A stretch of DNA of 64,000 nucleotides from Stenotrophomonas indicatrix (GTDB taxonomy: Bacteria; Pseudomonadota; Gammaproteobacteria; Xanthomonadales; Xanthomonadaceae). The notes under the pieces were generated by a model that did not search any database, was not told where the DNA came from, and saw nothing but the letters and a program-made list of their open reading frames with translations. The translations under genes were made by a program, and so were the position numbers. This document shows, piece by piece, positions 46,198-56,675 of the stretch (positions are counted from its first letter, which is position 1; the number at the start of each line of letters is the position of its first letter). The DNA lies in assembly GCA_041545745.1 (NCBI GenBank), contig CP168152.1, positions 3,842,001 through 3,906,000 of the forward strand, in the 5' to 3' direction.

Positions 46198-48330
46198 ATG
46201 ACCCGTTCGACCTCTCCCCTGCTGCCGCATCGCCTGTCCGCAGCGGTGCTCTCCGCCCTGTGCCTGGCCGCCGCCCCGGCCGCCTTCGCCGAAACCGCCG
46301 CCGACCCGACCACCCTCGACAAGGTCGTGGTGAAGGGCGAGCGCGCCGAAGGCTATTCGGTGCGCCGCACCTCGGCCGGTACCCGCTTCGACCTGGCGCC
46401 GCGCGAAATCCCGCAGTCGGTCAGCATCATCAGCCACCAGCGCATCGAAGATCAGAAGCTGGACGACATCATCGACGTGCTGGGCAACACCACCGGCGTG
46501 ACCAGCACGCAGTCGGACAGCGAGCGCACCGAGTTCTACGCGCGCGGCTTCTACATCGACAGCTACCAGTTCGATGGCCTGCCCACGCAGATGGTGCAGA
46601 ACTGGAGCTACGGCGACTCCGGCCTGGACCTGGCCCTGTACGACCGCGTGGAAGTGGTGCGCGGCGCCACCGGCCTGCTCAGTGGCGCCGGCAACCCGTC
46701 GGCATCGGTGAACCTGATCCGCAAGCACGCCGACAGCGCCGAGCTGAGCGGCAGCGTGTCGGTGAACGTCGGCAGCTGGGGCCGCACCCGCACCACCGTG
46801 GACGTGGGCAGCGCGCTCAACGCCAGCGGCACCGTACGCGGCCGCGTGATCGGCAGCTACCTGGACACCGACGCGCAGATGGACCGCTACAACCAGCGCA
46901 AGACGCTGGGCTATGCGGTGATCGATGCCGACCTGACCCCGGATACCCAGCTCAGCGTGGGCTACGACTACCAGCACAAGAAGGCCAGCGGCGCGACCTG
47001 GGGCGGCTTCCCCATGTGGTACGCGGACGGCACTGCAACCAACTACCCGACGTCGTTCAATCCCTCGCCGGACTGGACCTACTGGGACACCACCAGCAAG
47101 CGCGCCTTCACCACCCTGCAGCACGCCTTCGGCAATGGCTGGAAGTTCAAGATCGGTGCCACGCATGATCGCACCCAGGCCGATGACAAGCTGTTCTATC
47201 CGTCCTATACCGCCTTCGACAAGACCACCGGCGCGGGCGTAACGCCGATGGCCGGCTTCTACAACACCGAGCGCAAGGTCGACGGCATCGACGGCTACAT
47301 CGATGGTCCGTTCCAGCTGTTCGGTCGCGAGCACCAGTTCATGGCCGGCCTGAGCTACAACAAGCGCGAGTTCGCCAACTACGGCGATTTCCAGATGGGC
47401 GGCCCGGGCTGGAACCCGTTCGATACCTACCTCAACTGGACCGGCAACATCCCCCAGCCGAACTGGAATCCACTGGCACTGGCCAGCGAAGGCACCATCA
47501 CCCAGAAGGCCGGCTACGTGGCCGCGCGGCTGTCACTGGCTGATCCGCTGAAGCTGATCGTCGGTGCGCGCTACACCGACTGGAAGAGCGAAGACGAAGG
47601 CAATGATCGCTCGCACAAGGTCACCACGCCGTACGCCGGCTTGGTCTACGACATCAACGACACCTACTCGGCGTACACCAGCTACACCGAAATCTTCCAG
47701 CCGCAGACGCTGCGCAACAAGCAGGGCAGCTACCTGGACCCGGTGGATGGCAAGAGCTACGAAGTAGGCGTCAAGGGTGCCTGGTTCGACAACCGCCTGA
47801 ATGCCTCGCTGGCCGTGTTCCGCATCGAGCAGGACAACGTCGGCCAGGCCACCATGGACAAGGTGGATGGACAGCAGAATGAAACGGCCTATGTCGCCGC
47901 ACGCGGCACGGTCAGCCGTGGCTTCGAATTCGAGTTGAACGGCGAACTGGCACCGGGCTGGAATGCCACCTTCGGTGCGTCGCGCTACGTGGCCAAGGAC
48001 ATCAACGACGCCGACATCAACACCAACCTGCCGCAGACCGCGCTGAAGCTGTTCACCAGCTATACCCCGCAATCGCTGCAGGAACTGACTGTCGGTGGTG
48101 GTGCCAACTGGCAGAACCGCATCTACTACGCGGCGCCGGTGGTAGGTCGTTTTGAACAGGAAGGCTATGCGCTGGTCAGTGCGTTCGTGCGCTACCGCAT
48201 CTCGCCGGAATTCAGCGTGCAGGCCAACCTCAACAACCTGCTGGACAAGAAGTACTACTCGCAGATCACCGGCTACGGCGCGTATGGCGATGGTCGCAAC
48301 GGCTCGCTGACGTTCACCTGGTCGTTCTGA
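46198..48330 (+). CDS. TonB-dependent siderophore receptor (FhuE-like)
   Basis: The 710-residue outer-membrane receptor has a signal peptide (about 1-31), a TonB-box-like TLDKVVVKGERAEGY, a plug domain (IPQSVSIISHQRIEDQKLDD; RVEVVRGATGLLSGAGNPSA) and a barrel that ends in an aromatic residue (FTWSF). The plug motifs match the siderophore subfamily that includes FhuE and FpvA. There is no N-terminal signalling domain, so no sigma/anti-sigma regulation is expected. AGGA lies 6 bp before the ATG. A Fur-like site is upstream, and the neighbouring receptor gene is convergent. Confidence 0.93.
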   Translation: MTRSTSPLLPHRLSAAVLSALCLAAAPAAFAETAADPTTLDKVVVKGERAEGYSVRRTSAGTRFDLAPREIPQSVSIISHQRIEDQKLDDIIDVLGNTTGVTSTQSDSERTEFYARGFYIDSYQFDGLPTQMVQNWSYGDSGLDLALYDRVEVVRGATGLLSGAGNPSASVNLIRKHADSAELSGSVSVNVGSWGRTRTTVDVGSALNASGTVRGRVIGSYLDTDAQMDRYNQRKTLGYAVIDADLTPDTQLSVGYDYQHKKASGATWGGFPMWYADGTATNYPTSFNPSPDWTYWDTTSKRAFTTLQHAFGNGWKFKIGATHDRTQADDKLFYPSYTAFDKTTGAGVTPMAGFYNTERKVDGIDGYIDGPFQLFGREHQFMAGLSYNKREFANYGDFQMGGPGWNPFDTYLNWTGNIPQPNWNPLALASEGTITQKAGYVAARLSLADPLKLIVGARYTDWKSEDEGNDRSHKVTTPYAGLVYDINDTYSAYTSYTEIFQPQTLRNKQGSYLDPVDGKSYEVGVKGAWFDNRLNASLAVFRIEQDNVGQATMDKVDGQQNETAYVAARGTVSRGFEFELNGELAPGWNATFGASRYVAKDINDADINTNLPQTALKLFTSYTPQSLQELTVGGGANWQNRIYYAAPVVGRFEQEGYALVSAFVRYRISPEFSVQANLNNLLDKKYYSQITGYGAYGDGRNGSLTFTWSF

Positions 48331-48337
48331 TGGAAGC

Positions 48338-48362
48338 GGCGCCGGGCATGGTCCGGCGCTAC
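48338..48362. repeat. SMAG palindrome (CCGGGC variant)
   Basis: GCGCCGGGCATGGTCCGGCG, then CTACC, 8 bp after the siderophore receptor stop; on the minus strand it reads GGTAGCGCCGGACC. It may serve as that gene's 3'-end hairpin. Confidence 0.75.
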
Positions 48363-48372
48363 CGCAGCAAAA

Positions 48373-48399
48373 GCAGCGCCGGAATCACTCCGGCGCTGC
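48373..48399 (-). terminator. Terminator of the second TonB-dependent receptor
   Basis: GCAGCGCCGGA and TCCGGCGCTGC form an 11-bp stem with a 5-nt loop. On the minus strand the stem is followed by TTTTGC, so it fits an intrinsic terminator for the gene ending at 48410. Confidence 0.75.
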
Positions 48400-48409
48400 C
48401 GTCCTCACG

Positions 48410-51274
48410 TCAGAACCGCAGGTCCGCGCGCAGGTACCAGTAACGGCCACGCGGGATGTCGTAGGTCGAGGCGTCATAGCCGTTCAACGAGCACGACAGG
48501 CAGATCGGCGGATCCTTGTCGAACACGTTGTTCAGACCGGCCGTCAGCTGCAGCCCCTTCATCCAGTCGATCTTGTAGCCCACCTGCGCATCATGGAAGG
48601 TGGTCGCCGACAGCGTGTTGGTGCCAGCAGCCTGGTTGCTGCACACCGGGAACGCCACGGCGTCACCGCAGTCTTCGGTCAGTTCGGAAATGTGGCGTAC
48701 CGTCCAGTTGGCACTCCAGTTGTCCAGCGTCCAACCGATGCTGGCGTTGCTGGTCCATTCCGGAATCGAACTGTCGGCCACTTCCACGCCGGGCTTCTGC
48801 GGCTGCCGCTGGCCGGCCGCACCGGTGGCCTCATAGCGACCGACGAAGGTGTTCTTCCAGCCCAGCTTGAACTGGCCGATCGAACTCTGCGGCAGGGTCC
48901 AGAACAGATCCACATCCCAGCCGTCGGTCTTGATCGAACCCAGGTTGGTCAGGCGGTTGTTGAAGCTGCTGACCGCACCGGTGCTGGCGCGCGTGATGCC
49001 ATCGCAGTAGATCGGGTCCAGCGTATCCACGCACAGGTCAAGCTGGGTCTGCGCGTTGATCGCCTGGATCGCGCCATCGATGTTGTGGCGGTAGAACGTC
49101 ACTTCCACGTCGAAGCGCTCCGACCATGACGCATCGTTGCCGAACCAGGGGCTCCACACGAAGCCGGCACTGAAGCTGCGCGACTGCTCCGGCTCCAGCT
49201 CGCGATTGCCGCCGGTGGTCACTGAGATCTGCGAGTTGGCCTGCTGGAATCCAGCGGGCACGCCCAGCGAGGCACAGTTGGCCGCACTGCCGCGCGGCGG
49301 TGTGCCTCCCAGGCCCACCGAGCAGGGATCGAACAGCTGCAGATCGGCGCGCGCAGCCGAACCGTACAGCTCACCGATCGACGGTGCGCGGAAGCCTTCG
49401 GCGTAAGTGGTACGCAGGACGAAGTCATCGGTCACCTGCCAGCGCAGGCCATACTTGGGGGTGAACTCGCCACCGAAGGTCGAGTAGTCCGAGTAGCGGC
49501 CGGCCAGGCTCAGGTCCAGCTTCTTGCCCAGTGCCGAGTCGGCGAAGATCGGCACGCTCAGCTCCAGGTACGCTTCATTGACGTCGTAGGAACCGGACGT
49601 CGGCTGCGACGGCACACCGTTGTAGTGGCCGATCACCGTCAGCGGGTCAGGCTGGTACGAGCCTTTGTACTTGCGGTGTTCGAGGCCGGTGGCGAAGGAC
49701 ACCGGACCGGCTGGCAGGGTGAACAGATCGCTGGACAGATTGGCGGTGAACAGGCTCAGCTCGTTCTGGCTGCGGTCGCGCACCACCGGCTGGATCCAGC
49801 GCAGCATGTCCGGGGTGATCGAGCCGGCGCCACCGAAGATGTTCAGCGGCACGCAGCCTGGCGTTGCAGCACACACGGCCGGATCACCCAGCGCCATGTT
49901 GACGTTGTAGATGTTGTAGCTGCCGTAGTTGGTCTGCTCGGCCTTGTTCTTGCTGTACATGCCGTTGACGTCCCAGTACCAGCTGCGGTCAGCCGCCTGG
50001 AAGTTGCCGACCAGGCCGGTGGCGAAGTACGTGGTGTCCACCTGCTGTTCGAACACGCGCGCGCCGCCTTCCACCGGACGACGGCCGATCAGGCTCATGT
50101 TGCCCGACGACACCAGGTCGAAGCCGAACGGGTTGTACGGGTTCAGTGCCGAGACCACGATGTTGTCGGCCAACGGATTGCCGGTGGCACCATCCGGGCC
50201 GAAGAACAGTGGCTCGGGGCCGGCCTGGTTGGTCGACTCGCGGCGGTTGCCCAGTGCCTTGACGTACCACTGCACGTTGTCGGTGATGTCGAACCGGAAC
50301 TGGCCGAACAGGCCCTTACGCTCCGACGGCGTCAGCACCATGTTGTACTCGGCGAAGTTGAAGCGGTCGGCACTGGTGAAGCAGTGGTAGTCGTCGGTGC
50401 GGTTGCAGCCGGCGCTGCCGTCGTAACGCGGGCTGCTCACGCCGGTGTTGGGCACGATGTCCTGTTCGGCACCGGTGTTGGGATCGACGAAGGCAAAGCG
50501 TCCCTGCGGAATGCCGCCGCTGCCGAAGGCCAGGCCGGTGCCGGGGATCGGGAAACGCGACTGCTCGCGGTCCTTCGCATACACCGGGTCCTGCTTGGTC
50601 CAGCTTGCCCCCAGGAACAGGCTGTAACGGTCGCCGCTCTTGCCCCAGGCCAGGTCCACGCCCTTCTGCGTGCCATCGCCCTTGCCGTACTGGCCATAGT
50701 TCAACGTCACTTGGCCGCCATCGAAGTCGCGGCGGGTGATGATGTTGACCACACCGGCGATGGCATCGGAGCCGTACAGCGACGACGCGCCGTCTTCCAG
50801 CACTTCGATGCGTTCAACGATGGCCAGCGGAATGGTGTTGAGGTCGGTGGCCGAGCCCACGCCCGAGGCCGAGGATTCGTTGACCCAACGGATGCCATCG
50901 ACCAGCACCAGCACACGCTTGGCACCCAGATGGCGCAGGTCCACCTGCGCCGAACCCGCGCCGACGCCACTGCCATCGGGCGGGAAACCGAAGTTGCCCG
51001 ACGAGTTGAATTTGGCATTGAGCGCCGAGCCGGAGCCGGTGAGCTGTTGCAGCACTTCACCGATCGAGGTCAGACCGGTGCGTTCGATATCGGCGCGATT
51101 GAGCGTCTGGACCGGCACCTGGCCTTCCACTTCAGCGCGCTTGATGCGGGTACCGGTGACCTCGACGCGGTCCAGGTCGGTGGTGGCCGACTGGGCAGCA
51201 GCCCCCAACGGGGCCAGTGCGGTCACGCACAGCGCGACGGCAACCGCCAAGGGGCGGTGATGCAGGTAATTCAT
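48410..51274 (-). CDS. Large TonB-dependent receptor (non-siderophore type)
   Basis: The 954-residue receptor has a signal peptide (about 1-28), TonB-box-like [19 protein letters not shown], a plug ([40 protein letters not shown]) and a long barrel ending in [10 protein letters not shown]. This type is abundant in Xanthomonadales and is linked to uptake of plant-derived or peptide nutrients, not classical siderophores. GGAGAGAGA precedes the ATG at 51274; longer readings are in non-coding leader. An exbD-like gene lies upstream on the same strand. Confidence 0.92.
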   Translation of the reverse strand: MNYLHHRPLAVAVALCVTALAPLGAAAQSATTDLDRVEVTGTRIKRAEVEGQVPVQTLNRADIERTGLTSIGEVLQQLTGSGSALNAKFNSSGNFGFPPDGSGVGAGSAQVDLRHLGAKRVLVLVDGIRWVNESSASGVGSATDLNTIPLAIVERIEVLEDGASSLYGSDAIAGVVNIITRRDFDGGQVTLNYGQYGKGDGTQKGVDLAWGKSGDRYSLFLGASWTKQDPVYAKDREQSRFPIPGTGLAFGSGGIPQGRFAFVDPNTGAEQDIVPNTGVSSPRYDGSAGCNRTDDYHCFTSADRFNFAEYNMVLTPSERKGLFGQFRFDITDNVQWYVKALGNRRESTNQAGPEPLFFGPDGATGNPLADNIVVSALNPYNPFGFDLVSSGNMSLIGRRPVEGGARVFEQQVDTTYFATGLVGNFQAADRSWYWDVNGMYSKNKAEQTNYGSYNIYNVNMALGDPAVCAATPGCVPLNIFGGAGSITPDMLRWIQPVVRDRSQNELSLFTANLSSDLFTLPAGPVSFATGLEHRKYKGSYQPDPLTVIGHYNGVPSQPTSGSYDVNEAYLELSVPIFADSALGKKLDLSLAGRYSDYSTFGGEFTPKYGLRWQVTDDFVLRTTYAEGFRAPSIGELYGSAARADLQLFDPCSVGLGGTPPRGSAANCASLGVPAGFQQANSQISVTTGGNRELEPEQSRSFSAGFVWSPWFGNDASWSERFDVEVTFYRHNIDGAIQAINAQTQLDLCVDTLDPIYCDGITRASTGAVSSFNNRLTNLGSIKTDGWDVDLFWTLPQSSIGQFKLGWKNTFVGRYEATGAAGQRQPQKPGVEVADSSIPEWTSNASIGWTLDNWSANWTVRHISELTEDCGDAVAFPVCSNQAAGTNTLSATTFHDAQVGYKIDWMKGLQLTAGLNNVFDKDPPICLSCSLNGYDASTYDIPRGRYWYLRADLRF

Positions 51275-51531
51275 TCGCTCTCTCTCCAAAGGAATGTCGG
51301 GACATGGACTGCCGCGCTCCCCCCTGCATGGCGGCAGCGTCTCCTTTGTAAACAAGCGGTAAACATCGCGGCGTGATGCCCGACACTCTTTCACGCGAAT
51401 TTGACGATTCTGAAAGCAGATAACGTCATTTCGCTGCGTATTCACCGAAGGCCACGCTGACCATCGGCGCCTTTGTCAGTGCCCCTGCGCGAGTGCGGCC
51501 CTCCATCAGGAAGGCCGCACCGGTGACTCTC

Positions 51532-51939
51532 TCACTGCACGAACGCGATGCGTTCCATGCCCGTGGCCTCGGCGGCGGCCAGGATCTTGGCCATGCCGTC
51601 GTACTCGGCCGACGGATCGGTGCTGATGCGCAGCTCCGGCAGGTTGCCGGCATGCTGGCTGGCCTGCGCCTGCAGGCGCGACTGCAGATCGCCGATGGCC
51701 ATCGGCTGCCCGTCCCAGCTCAACTGGCTGGACGCATCCAGGCGCAGTTCGATCGGTGGTGGCGGCTCGGGGCGATCAACCACACGATCGGTGGCCTGCG
51801 GCAACTGCACGTTGATCGGCCGCGACAGCATCGGCGCAGTCACGATGAAGATGATCAACAACACCAGCATTACATCCACCAGTGGCGTGACGTTGATGTC
51901 CGCCAGCGGGCCGCTTCTTCCTGCGCTACTGAATGCCAT
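51532..51939 (-). CDS. exbD: ExbD/TolR family energy-transduction protein (orphan)
   Basis: The 135-residue product has one transmembrane helix (VDVMLVLLIIFIVTAPML, about 21-38) with the critical aspartate D22 in PLVDVML, and a short periplasmic domain. ExbD and TolR use the proton gradient with ExbB/TolQ to energise TonB or TolA. Neither ExbB nor TonB is adjacent, so the partner must be elsewhere. It is 257 bp upstream of the large receptor gene on the same strand and divergent from slt. The ATG at 51939 gives MAFSSAGRSG. Confidence 0.85.
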   Translation of the reverse strand: MAFSSAGRSGPLADINVTPLVDVMLVLLIIFIVTAPMLSRPINVQLPQATDRVVDRPEPPPPIELRLDASSQLSWDGQPMAIGDLQSRLQAQASQHAGNLPELRISTDPSAEYDGMAKILAAAEATGMERIAFVQ

Positions 51940-52090
51940 GTGCCGCTCCCTGCAGCAGGGCCGGTCGCCCCAGCCCAAACCTACGCCGGGCAGCTGCCCT
52001 CGCGGCAGTGCGCATCACAACGTCATTCAGCTGTCGTTGCCCTCTCCAGACGTGTACACAATGAGAAACTGAATTCAGCCACTGCCCGCT

Positions 52091-54076
52091 ATGCTGGTCG
52101 CCATGACCCGACGATCTTCGACCGCCCTGTCCCTGCTCCCGCTGGCCACCACGCTGCTGATCGGCTGCGCGAGTGCCCAGTCCCTCGATGCCCAGAACGC
52201 CCAGCTGAAGGCCGCCATCGCGGCCGCCGAACGTGGCCAGTTCGACCCCGGCCAGGCCGCCGCGCTCAGCCGCCATCCAGCGTATGGCTGGCTGGAGTTC
52301 GCCAACCTGCGGCGAAACATCGACACCGTCGATACGGCGCAGGCGCAGGCCTTCCTCAAGCGCTACCAGGGCCAGGCCGTGGCCAACAGCTTCCGCAGCG
52401 CCTGGCTGCCCTCCGTGGCGCGCCGGCAGGACTGGCCGACGCTGCTGGCCAACTGGGTTCCGACCGACAATCTCGGCCTGCGCTGTGCGCAGCTGACAGC
52501 ACGCCAGGCCACCGGCAAGGTGGACCCGCAGTGGATTGGCGAGGCACAGGATCTGTGGCGCAAGAACGGCAAGTCGCTGCCCGATGCCTGCGACGCCGTG
52601 TTCGCCGTGCTGCAGGCGCAGGGTGGCATGAGCGATGCCCTGCGCTGGGAACGTATCGATGCCGCTGCCGATGCCCAGCAGCCGGCGGTGATGCGTTCGG
52701 CCGCCCGCGGCCTGCAGGCTGGCGATCTGGCGCTGGCCAACACCTACGCCGCCTTCGTCGACAAGCCCAATGCCAGTGCCCTGAACTGGCCGCGCAACGA
52801 ACGCAGCCGGCGCATCGCCACCGATGGCCTGGCCAAGCTGGCCAAGGCCGACCCGGACGCCACCGAGCAGCAGTTGCCGCAGTATGCGCAGGCGCTGGGC
52901 CTGAGCGCCGAACAGCAGGGCCAGGTGCGTTACCAGATCGCCCTGTGGACGGTGGCGTCCTACCTGCCCGACTCGGCCCGCCGCTTGAATGCCGTACCCG
53001 ATGCAGCCTACGACGAACGCCTGCACGAATGGCGTGCACGCGAAGCAATGTCGCGCGGCGATTGGCCGGCGACGCTGGCAGCGATCCGCAAGATGGGCCC
53101 GACCCAGCGCAACGATTCGCGCTGGCGCTATTTCGAAGGCCGCATGCTGGAAAAGACCGGCCAGGCACAGCAGGCGCAGCCGCTGTTCCGCGAAGCCGCA
53201 CGCGCGCCGACCTTCCATGGCTTCCTGGCGGCGGACAAGCTGCAGCAGCCCTACACGCTGTGCCCGTGGAAGCCCAACGACAGCGCGCAGGCGCAGGCCC
53301 TGGTGGCCCGCGATCCGGCCATCCAGCGCGCGATGGCGCTGTACCAGATCGACCGCGCCGGCTGGGCGGTGGCCGAATGGAACAACGCACTGTCACGCTT
53401 TGATGACACGCAGCGTCGCCTCGCGGTACGCGTGGCGCAGGACAACGGCTGGTTCGACCGCGCGGTGTTCTCGCTCGGCAAGCAGAAGCAGGAGCAGCGT
53501 CTGTACGACCTGCGCTTCCCGCTGCACCATGACGCCACGATCCGCCGCGAATCAGCGCGCAATGCGCTGGACCCGGCCTGGGTGGCCGCTGAGATCCGTG
53601 CGGAAAGCGTGTTCAGCCCCCGCGCGCGTTCGCCTGCCAACGCCATGGGCCTGATGCAGGTGCTGCCGGCGACTGGCACTGGTGTGGCCAAGTCCATCGG
53701 CCTGACCGGCTACGGCGGCGCTGACAGCCTGTACGACCCGGACACCAATATCGCCATCGGCACCGCGTACCTGCGGCAGTTGATGAACAAGTACGACGGC
53801 CTGCCCTACGTGACCATCGCCGCCTACAACGCTGGGCCGACCCCGACCGCACGCTGGCAGACCCAGCGCCCGGGCTTCGATCCGGACCTGTGGATCGAGA
53901 CGATCAGCTACAAGGAAACGCGCGAGTATGTTGCCCGCGTGCTGGCCTTCAGCGTGATCTACGACTGGCGACTCAACGGCGACGCACTGCCGCTGAGCGA
54001 CCGCCTGATGGGCCGCTTGGTGGATAAGCGCAAGAGCTTCACCTGCGCTGCCAACGCCGACCAGGGTGGCGACTGA
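52091..54076 (+). CDS. slt: Soluble lytic murein transglycosylase
   Basis: The 661-residue enzyme cleaves peptidoglycan glycan strands to 1,6-anhydro products. A signal sequence with lipobox-like LIGC (C26) is followed by a long alpha-helical superhelix (about 35-480) and a C-terminal catalytic domain. The catalytic glutamate is E505 in AAEIRAESVFSPRARSPANA, followed by MGLMQVLP and IAAYNAGP, the usual Slt70 motifs. Start may be the ATG at 52091 or 52103. It is divergent from exbD. Confidence 0.93.
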   Translation: MLVAMTRRSSTALSLLPLATTLLIGCASAQSLDAQNAQLKAAIAAAERGQFDPGQAAALSRHPAYGWLEFANLRRNIDTVDTAQAQAFLKRYQGQAVANSFRSAWLPSVARRQDWPTLLANWVPTDNLGLRCAQLTARQATGKVDPQWIGEAQDLWRKNGKSLPDACDAVFAVLQAQGGMSDALRWERIDAAADAQQPAVMRSAARGLQAGDLALANTYAAFVDKPNASALNWPRNERSRRIATDGLAKLAKADPDATEQQLPQYAQALGLSAEQQGQVRYQIALWTVASYLPDSARRLNAVPDAAYDERLHEWRAREAMSRGDWPATLAAIRKMGPTQRNDSRWRYFEGRMLEKTGQAQQAQPLFREAARAPTFHGFLAADKLQQPYTLCPWKPNDSAQAQALVARDPAIQRAMALYQIDRAGWAVAEWNNALSRFDDTQRRLAVRVAQDNGWFDRAVFSLGKQKQEQRLYDLRFPLHHDATIRRESARNALDPAWVAAEIRAESVFSPRARSPANAMGLMQVLPATGTGVAKSIGLTGYGGADSLYDPDTNIAIGTAYLRQLMNKYDGLPYVTIAAYNAGPTPTARWQTQRPGFDPDLWIETISYKETREYVARVLAFSVIYDWRLNGDALPLSDRLMGRLVDKRKSFTCAANADQGGD

Positions 54077-54085
54077 TCGACATCC

Positions 54086-54151
54086 GGTAGTGCCGGCCGC
54101 TGGCCGGCATCCGTTATTGCCCAGGGTAGCCCACCAACGGCCGGCACTACC
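54086..54151. repeat. SMAG inverted pair, one copy degenerate
   Basis: GGTAGTGCCGGCCGCTGGCC at 54086 faces a partial inverted copy, GGCCGGCACTACC, at 54139-54151. The pair lies between slt and cca. Confidence 0.8.
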
Positions 54152-54186
54152 GGTACATCCATGCCCAGCATGCGATCATCCTCCAC

Positions 54187-55407
54187 ATGAAGATCTATCT
54201 TGTCGGCGGCGCCGTGCGCGACCGCCTGCTGCAGCGCCCTGCCGGCGACCGTGACTGGGTCGTCGTCGGCGCCACGCCCGCGCAGATGGAAGCGCAGGGC
54301 TATACCGCCGTGGGCCGCGATTTCCCCGTCTTCCTGCACCCAAAGACCGGCGAGGAATACGCGCTGGCCCGTACCGAACGCAAATCCGGCCGTGGCTACC
54401 GCGGCTTCGTGGTCGATGCCGATCCGGCGGTGACGCTGGAAGAAGACCTGCAGCGCCGCGACTTCACCATCAACGCCATCGCCTGCGATGAAGACAGCGG
54501 CGCGTTGGTCGATCCCTATGGTGGCGCGCGCGACATCGAGCAGCGCGTGCTGCGCCATGTCGGTCCTGCATTCGTTGAAGACCCGCTGCGCGTGCTGCGT
54601 GCGGCGCGCTTCATGGCCCGCTTCGCCTCGCTCGGTTTTACCGTCGCGCCGGAAACCATGGCGTTGATGCGCGAGATTGCCGCCAGTGGCGAGCTCGACG
54701 CGCTGGTGCCCGAACGGGTATGGCAGGAACTGCGCAAGGCGCTGGTGTGCGAACGCCCATCGGCGTTCCTGCGCACCCTGCACGACGCGCACGCGCTGGG
54801 CCCGATATTGCCGGAGCTGGAAGCGCTGTACGGCGTGCCGCAGCGCGCGGAATTCCATCCGGAAGTCGATACCGGCATCCATCAGGAGATGGTCAGCGAC
54901 ATGGCGGCCAAGCTGGCGCCCGGTGATGACCTGGTCGGCTTCGCCGCACTGACCCACGACCTCGGCAAGGGCCTGACCCCGCCCGAGGAATGGCCGCGCC
55001 ACATCATGCACGAGCAGCGCGGCATCAAGCCGCTGAAAGCACTGTGCGCGCGCCTGAAGATTCCGGCCGAGCACCAGCAGTTGGCCGAGGCCGTCTGCCG
55101 CGAGCATCTGAACGTGCATCGCATCGACGAGCTGCGTGATGCCACCGTGCTGGAACTGCTGGGCCGCTGCGATGCACTGCGCCGGCCGGAACGGGTGGCG
55201 CGCATCGCGCTGTGCTGCGAGGCCGACAAGCGCGGCCGGCTCGGTTTCGAGGACAGCGACTACCCGCAGGGCGAAACGCTCAAGCGCCTGCACCAGGCGG
55301 CGTTGTCAGTTCAGGCGCGTGATCTGGATACCACACACCTGAAGGGGCCGGCCATTGGCGAAGCGCTGGCCAAGGCGCGGGTGAAGGCGATCGCCGCCGC
55401 CCGCTGA
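54187..55407 (+). CDS. cca: CCA tRNA nucleotidyltransferase with HD domain
   Basis: The enzyme adds the CCA end to tRNAs without a template. The 406-residue class II protein starts [16 protein letters not shown] with the catalytic D21 and D23 in GDRDWVVVG, followed by [13 protein letters not shown] and the nucleotide-selecting [12 protein letters not shown]. The C-terminal HD phosphohydrolase domain ([14 protein letters not shown]) is the gammaproteobacterial feature, giving 2',3'-cyclic phosphodiesterase and phosphatase activity. It starts about 110 bp after slt. Confidence 0.96.
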   Translation: MKIYLVGGAVRDRLLQRPAGDRDWVVVGATPAQMEAQGYTAVGRDFPVFLHPKTGEEYALARTERKSGRGYRGFVVDADPAVTLEEDLQRRDFTINAIACDEDSGALVDPYGGARDIEQRVLRHVGPAFVEDPLRVLRAARFMARFASLGFTVAPETMALMREIAASGELDALVPERVWQELRKALVCERPSAFLRTLHDAHALGPILPELEALYGVPQRAEFHPEVDTGIHQEMVSDMAAKLAPGDDLVGFAALTHDLGKGLTPPEEWPRHIMHEQRGIKPLKALCARLKIPAEHQQLAEAVCREHLNVHRIDELRDATVLELLGRCDALRRPERVARIALCCEADKRGRLGFEDSDYPQGETLKRLHQAALSVQARDLDTTHLKGPAIGEALAKARVKAIAAAR

Positions 55408-55412
55408 AGCAT

Positions 55413-55438
55413 CGTAGTGCCGGCCGCTGGCCGGCAAC
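55413..55438 (+). repeat. SMAG palindrome
   Basis: CGTAGTGCCGGCCGCTGGCC followed by GGCAAC, 5 bp after the cca stop. It lies between cca and the convergent SseB gene. Confidence 0.85.
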
Positions 55439-55448
55439 CACAGCTTTA

Positions 55449-55883
55449 TCAGTGCGCCATCCCACGCGTGATCGCCGCAGCACGTTCCTTCAGCTGCGCC
55501 ACCGCGTCGGGGATCATTTCCATGCCCACGTCCAGGCCCGGGTTCAGCACCAGGCCGACGCCCTCGCCGATGCCCGACAGCAGCGCATGCACCGCGATGG
55601 GCATGGCATGGGCGAACTGCGGCAGCTGCTCGTGCCAGATTTCCGCGCGCTCGGGCGCAGTGAACACCGCGAACATCGGCTCCCCGCCTTCGCTGGTCAG
55701 CACCAGCGGCGAAATGCTCTCGTCCCACGCACCGTCTTCACCGATGGCCTTGTCCAGCAGCACGAACACCGGCGCGGTCAGCAGGCCGTCGAGGAACTGC
55801 GAGGCCGTGAGGGTTCCGTCCTGGGCCTGCAACAGGCGCACTTCCAGATCGTTGGCGGGTTCGAACGGCGTTTCGTGGTCCAT
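55449..55883 (-). CDS. SseB domain protein
   Basis: The 144-residue protein carries an SseB N-terminal-type domain (FLDGLLTAPVFVLLDKAIGE; SPLVLTSEGGEPMFAVFTAP) and then a helical tail (MEMIPDAVAQLKERAAAI). Standalone SseB-domain proteins are widespread in bacteria and not necessarily type III effectors; the function is unknown. It has no signal peptide. The gene is convergent with cca. Confidence 0.75.
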   Translation of the reverse strand: MDHETPFEPANDLEVRLLQAQDGTLTASQFLDGLLTAPVFVLLDKAIGEDGAWDESISPLVLTSEGGEPMFAVFTAPERAEIWHEQLPQFAHAMPIAVHALLSGIGEGVGLVLNPGLDVGMEMIPDAVAQLKERAAAITRGMAH

Positions 55884-55970
55884 GGTCGGTTCCGGTACGT
55901 GGTTGCTGGCTGCAACTTTAGCAGGCCCTGCACGAGGCTACGCACACCCCATCCCGCATCGGGATGGACC

Positions 55971-56330
55971 TCAGCGGCCGATCAGGCTTTCCGCCGGAAT
56001 ACCCAGGTCGCGGTGCAGGTTGCGGATCATCTCCAGGGTCAATCCACGCTTGCGATTCAATACCTCATACACGCGGTTGAGCTGACCAATGGAGGGTACC
56101 AGGTCCTTGACGGTCAGACCGCCCTGCTCCATGCGGAAGCGGATTGCCTCGATGGGGTCCGGCAGTTCTATCGGGTAATGCTTCGCTTCGTAAGCCTCCA
56201 CCAAGGTGGCGAGAATCTCGAAGCGATCGCCTTCTTCACTGTCCAGGGCGGGTTCGTTCTCGAAATAGGCCTCCAGTTCGCGCAACGCGTTCTGGTAGTC
56301 ATCTTCTGTGCGAATGGGACGAATGTTCAT
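55971..56330 (-). CDS. higA: HigA-type antitoxin (XRE family)
   Basis: The 119-residue antitoxin has a C-terminal helix-turn-helix (GLTVKDLVPSIGQLNRVYEV) and an N-terminal acidic region (RTEDDYQNALRELEAYFENE) that should contact the toxin. It probably represses its own operon. GGAGG precedes the ATG, which lies inside the last codons of the toxin gene (overlap 4 bp). The order toxin first, antitoxin second is the classic HigBA inversion. Confidence 0.88.
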   Translation of the reverse strand: MNIRPIRTEDDYQNALRELEAYFENEPALDSEEGDRFEILATLVEAYEAKHYPIELPDPIEAIRFRMEQGGLTVKDLVPSIGQLNRVYEVLNRKRGLTLEMIRNLHRDLGIPAESLIGR

Positions 56331-56629
56331 TTTTCCTCCACGGTCGCTACGTCAATCCGGTCGTATTCGGCATGGGTGCCGATGAACTTGATGTAGATCA
56401 TCTGACGCTGATAAGTAACGTCGACAATCAACCTGTGGCTGTTGCCTTTGATGTTGAAAACCACGCGACTGCTACCGATGAAACTCGCACTCGCATAGCA
56501 ACTGCGGATGTCATGCGGACTCGCCCAGGTCGCGCGCCTCGCTTCGTCGTGCCAAGCCTTCAGCGGCTGCTCGCACTCTGGAAACCTCTCCCAGTAGCGC
56601 CTGAGCGTAGACAGCGCGAAGACTCTCAC
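56327..56629 (-). CDS. higB: HigB-type mRNA-interferase toxin
   Basis: The 100-residue toxin resembles the HigB (RelE-like) family: LRRYWERFPECEQPLKAWHD near the start, ASFIGSSRVVFNIKGNSHRL in the middle and YIKFIGTHAEYDRI at the end, with the conserved late histidine and tyrosine. Members cut mRNA on the ribosome during stress. It is the first gene of the toxin-antitoxin pair. The locus looks less GC-rich than its surroundings, fitting a mobile history. Confidence 0.88.
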   Translation of the reverse strand: MRVFALSTLRRYWERFPECEQPLKAWHDEARRATWASPHDIRSCYASASFIGSSRVVFNIKGNSHRLIVDVTYQRQMIYIKFIGTHAEYDRIDVATVEEK

Positions 56630-56675
56630 GGGCGCATCCTAGTCCCAATATGGGACATATGCAAACCATGACCCA

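Noticed and set aside
49625..53403. Long plus-strand frames opposite the large TonB-dependent receptor and through slt
   Set aside because: High-GC shadow frames. They cross real genes on either strand and have no family similarity or plausible starts.
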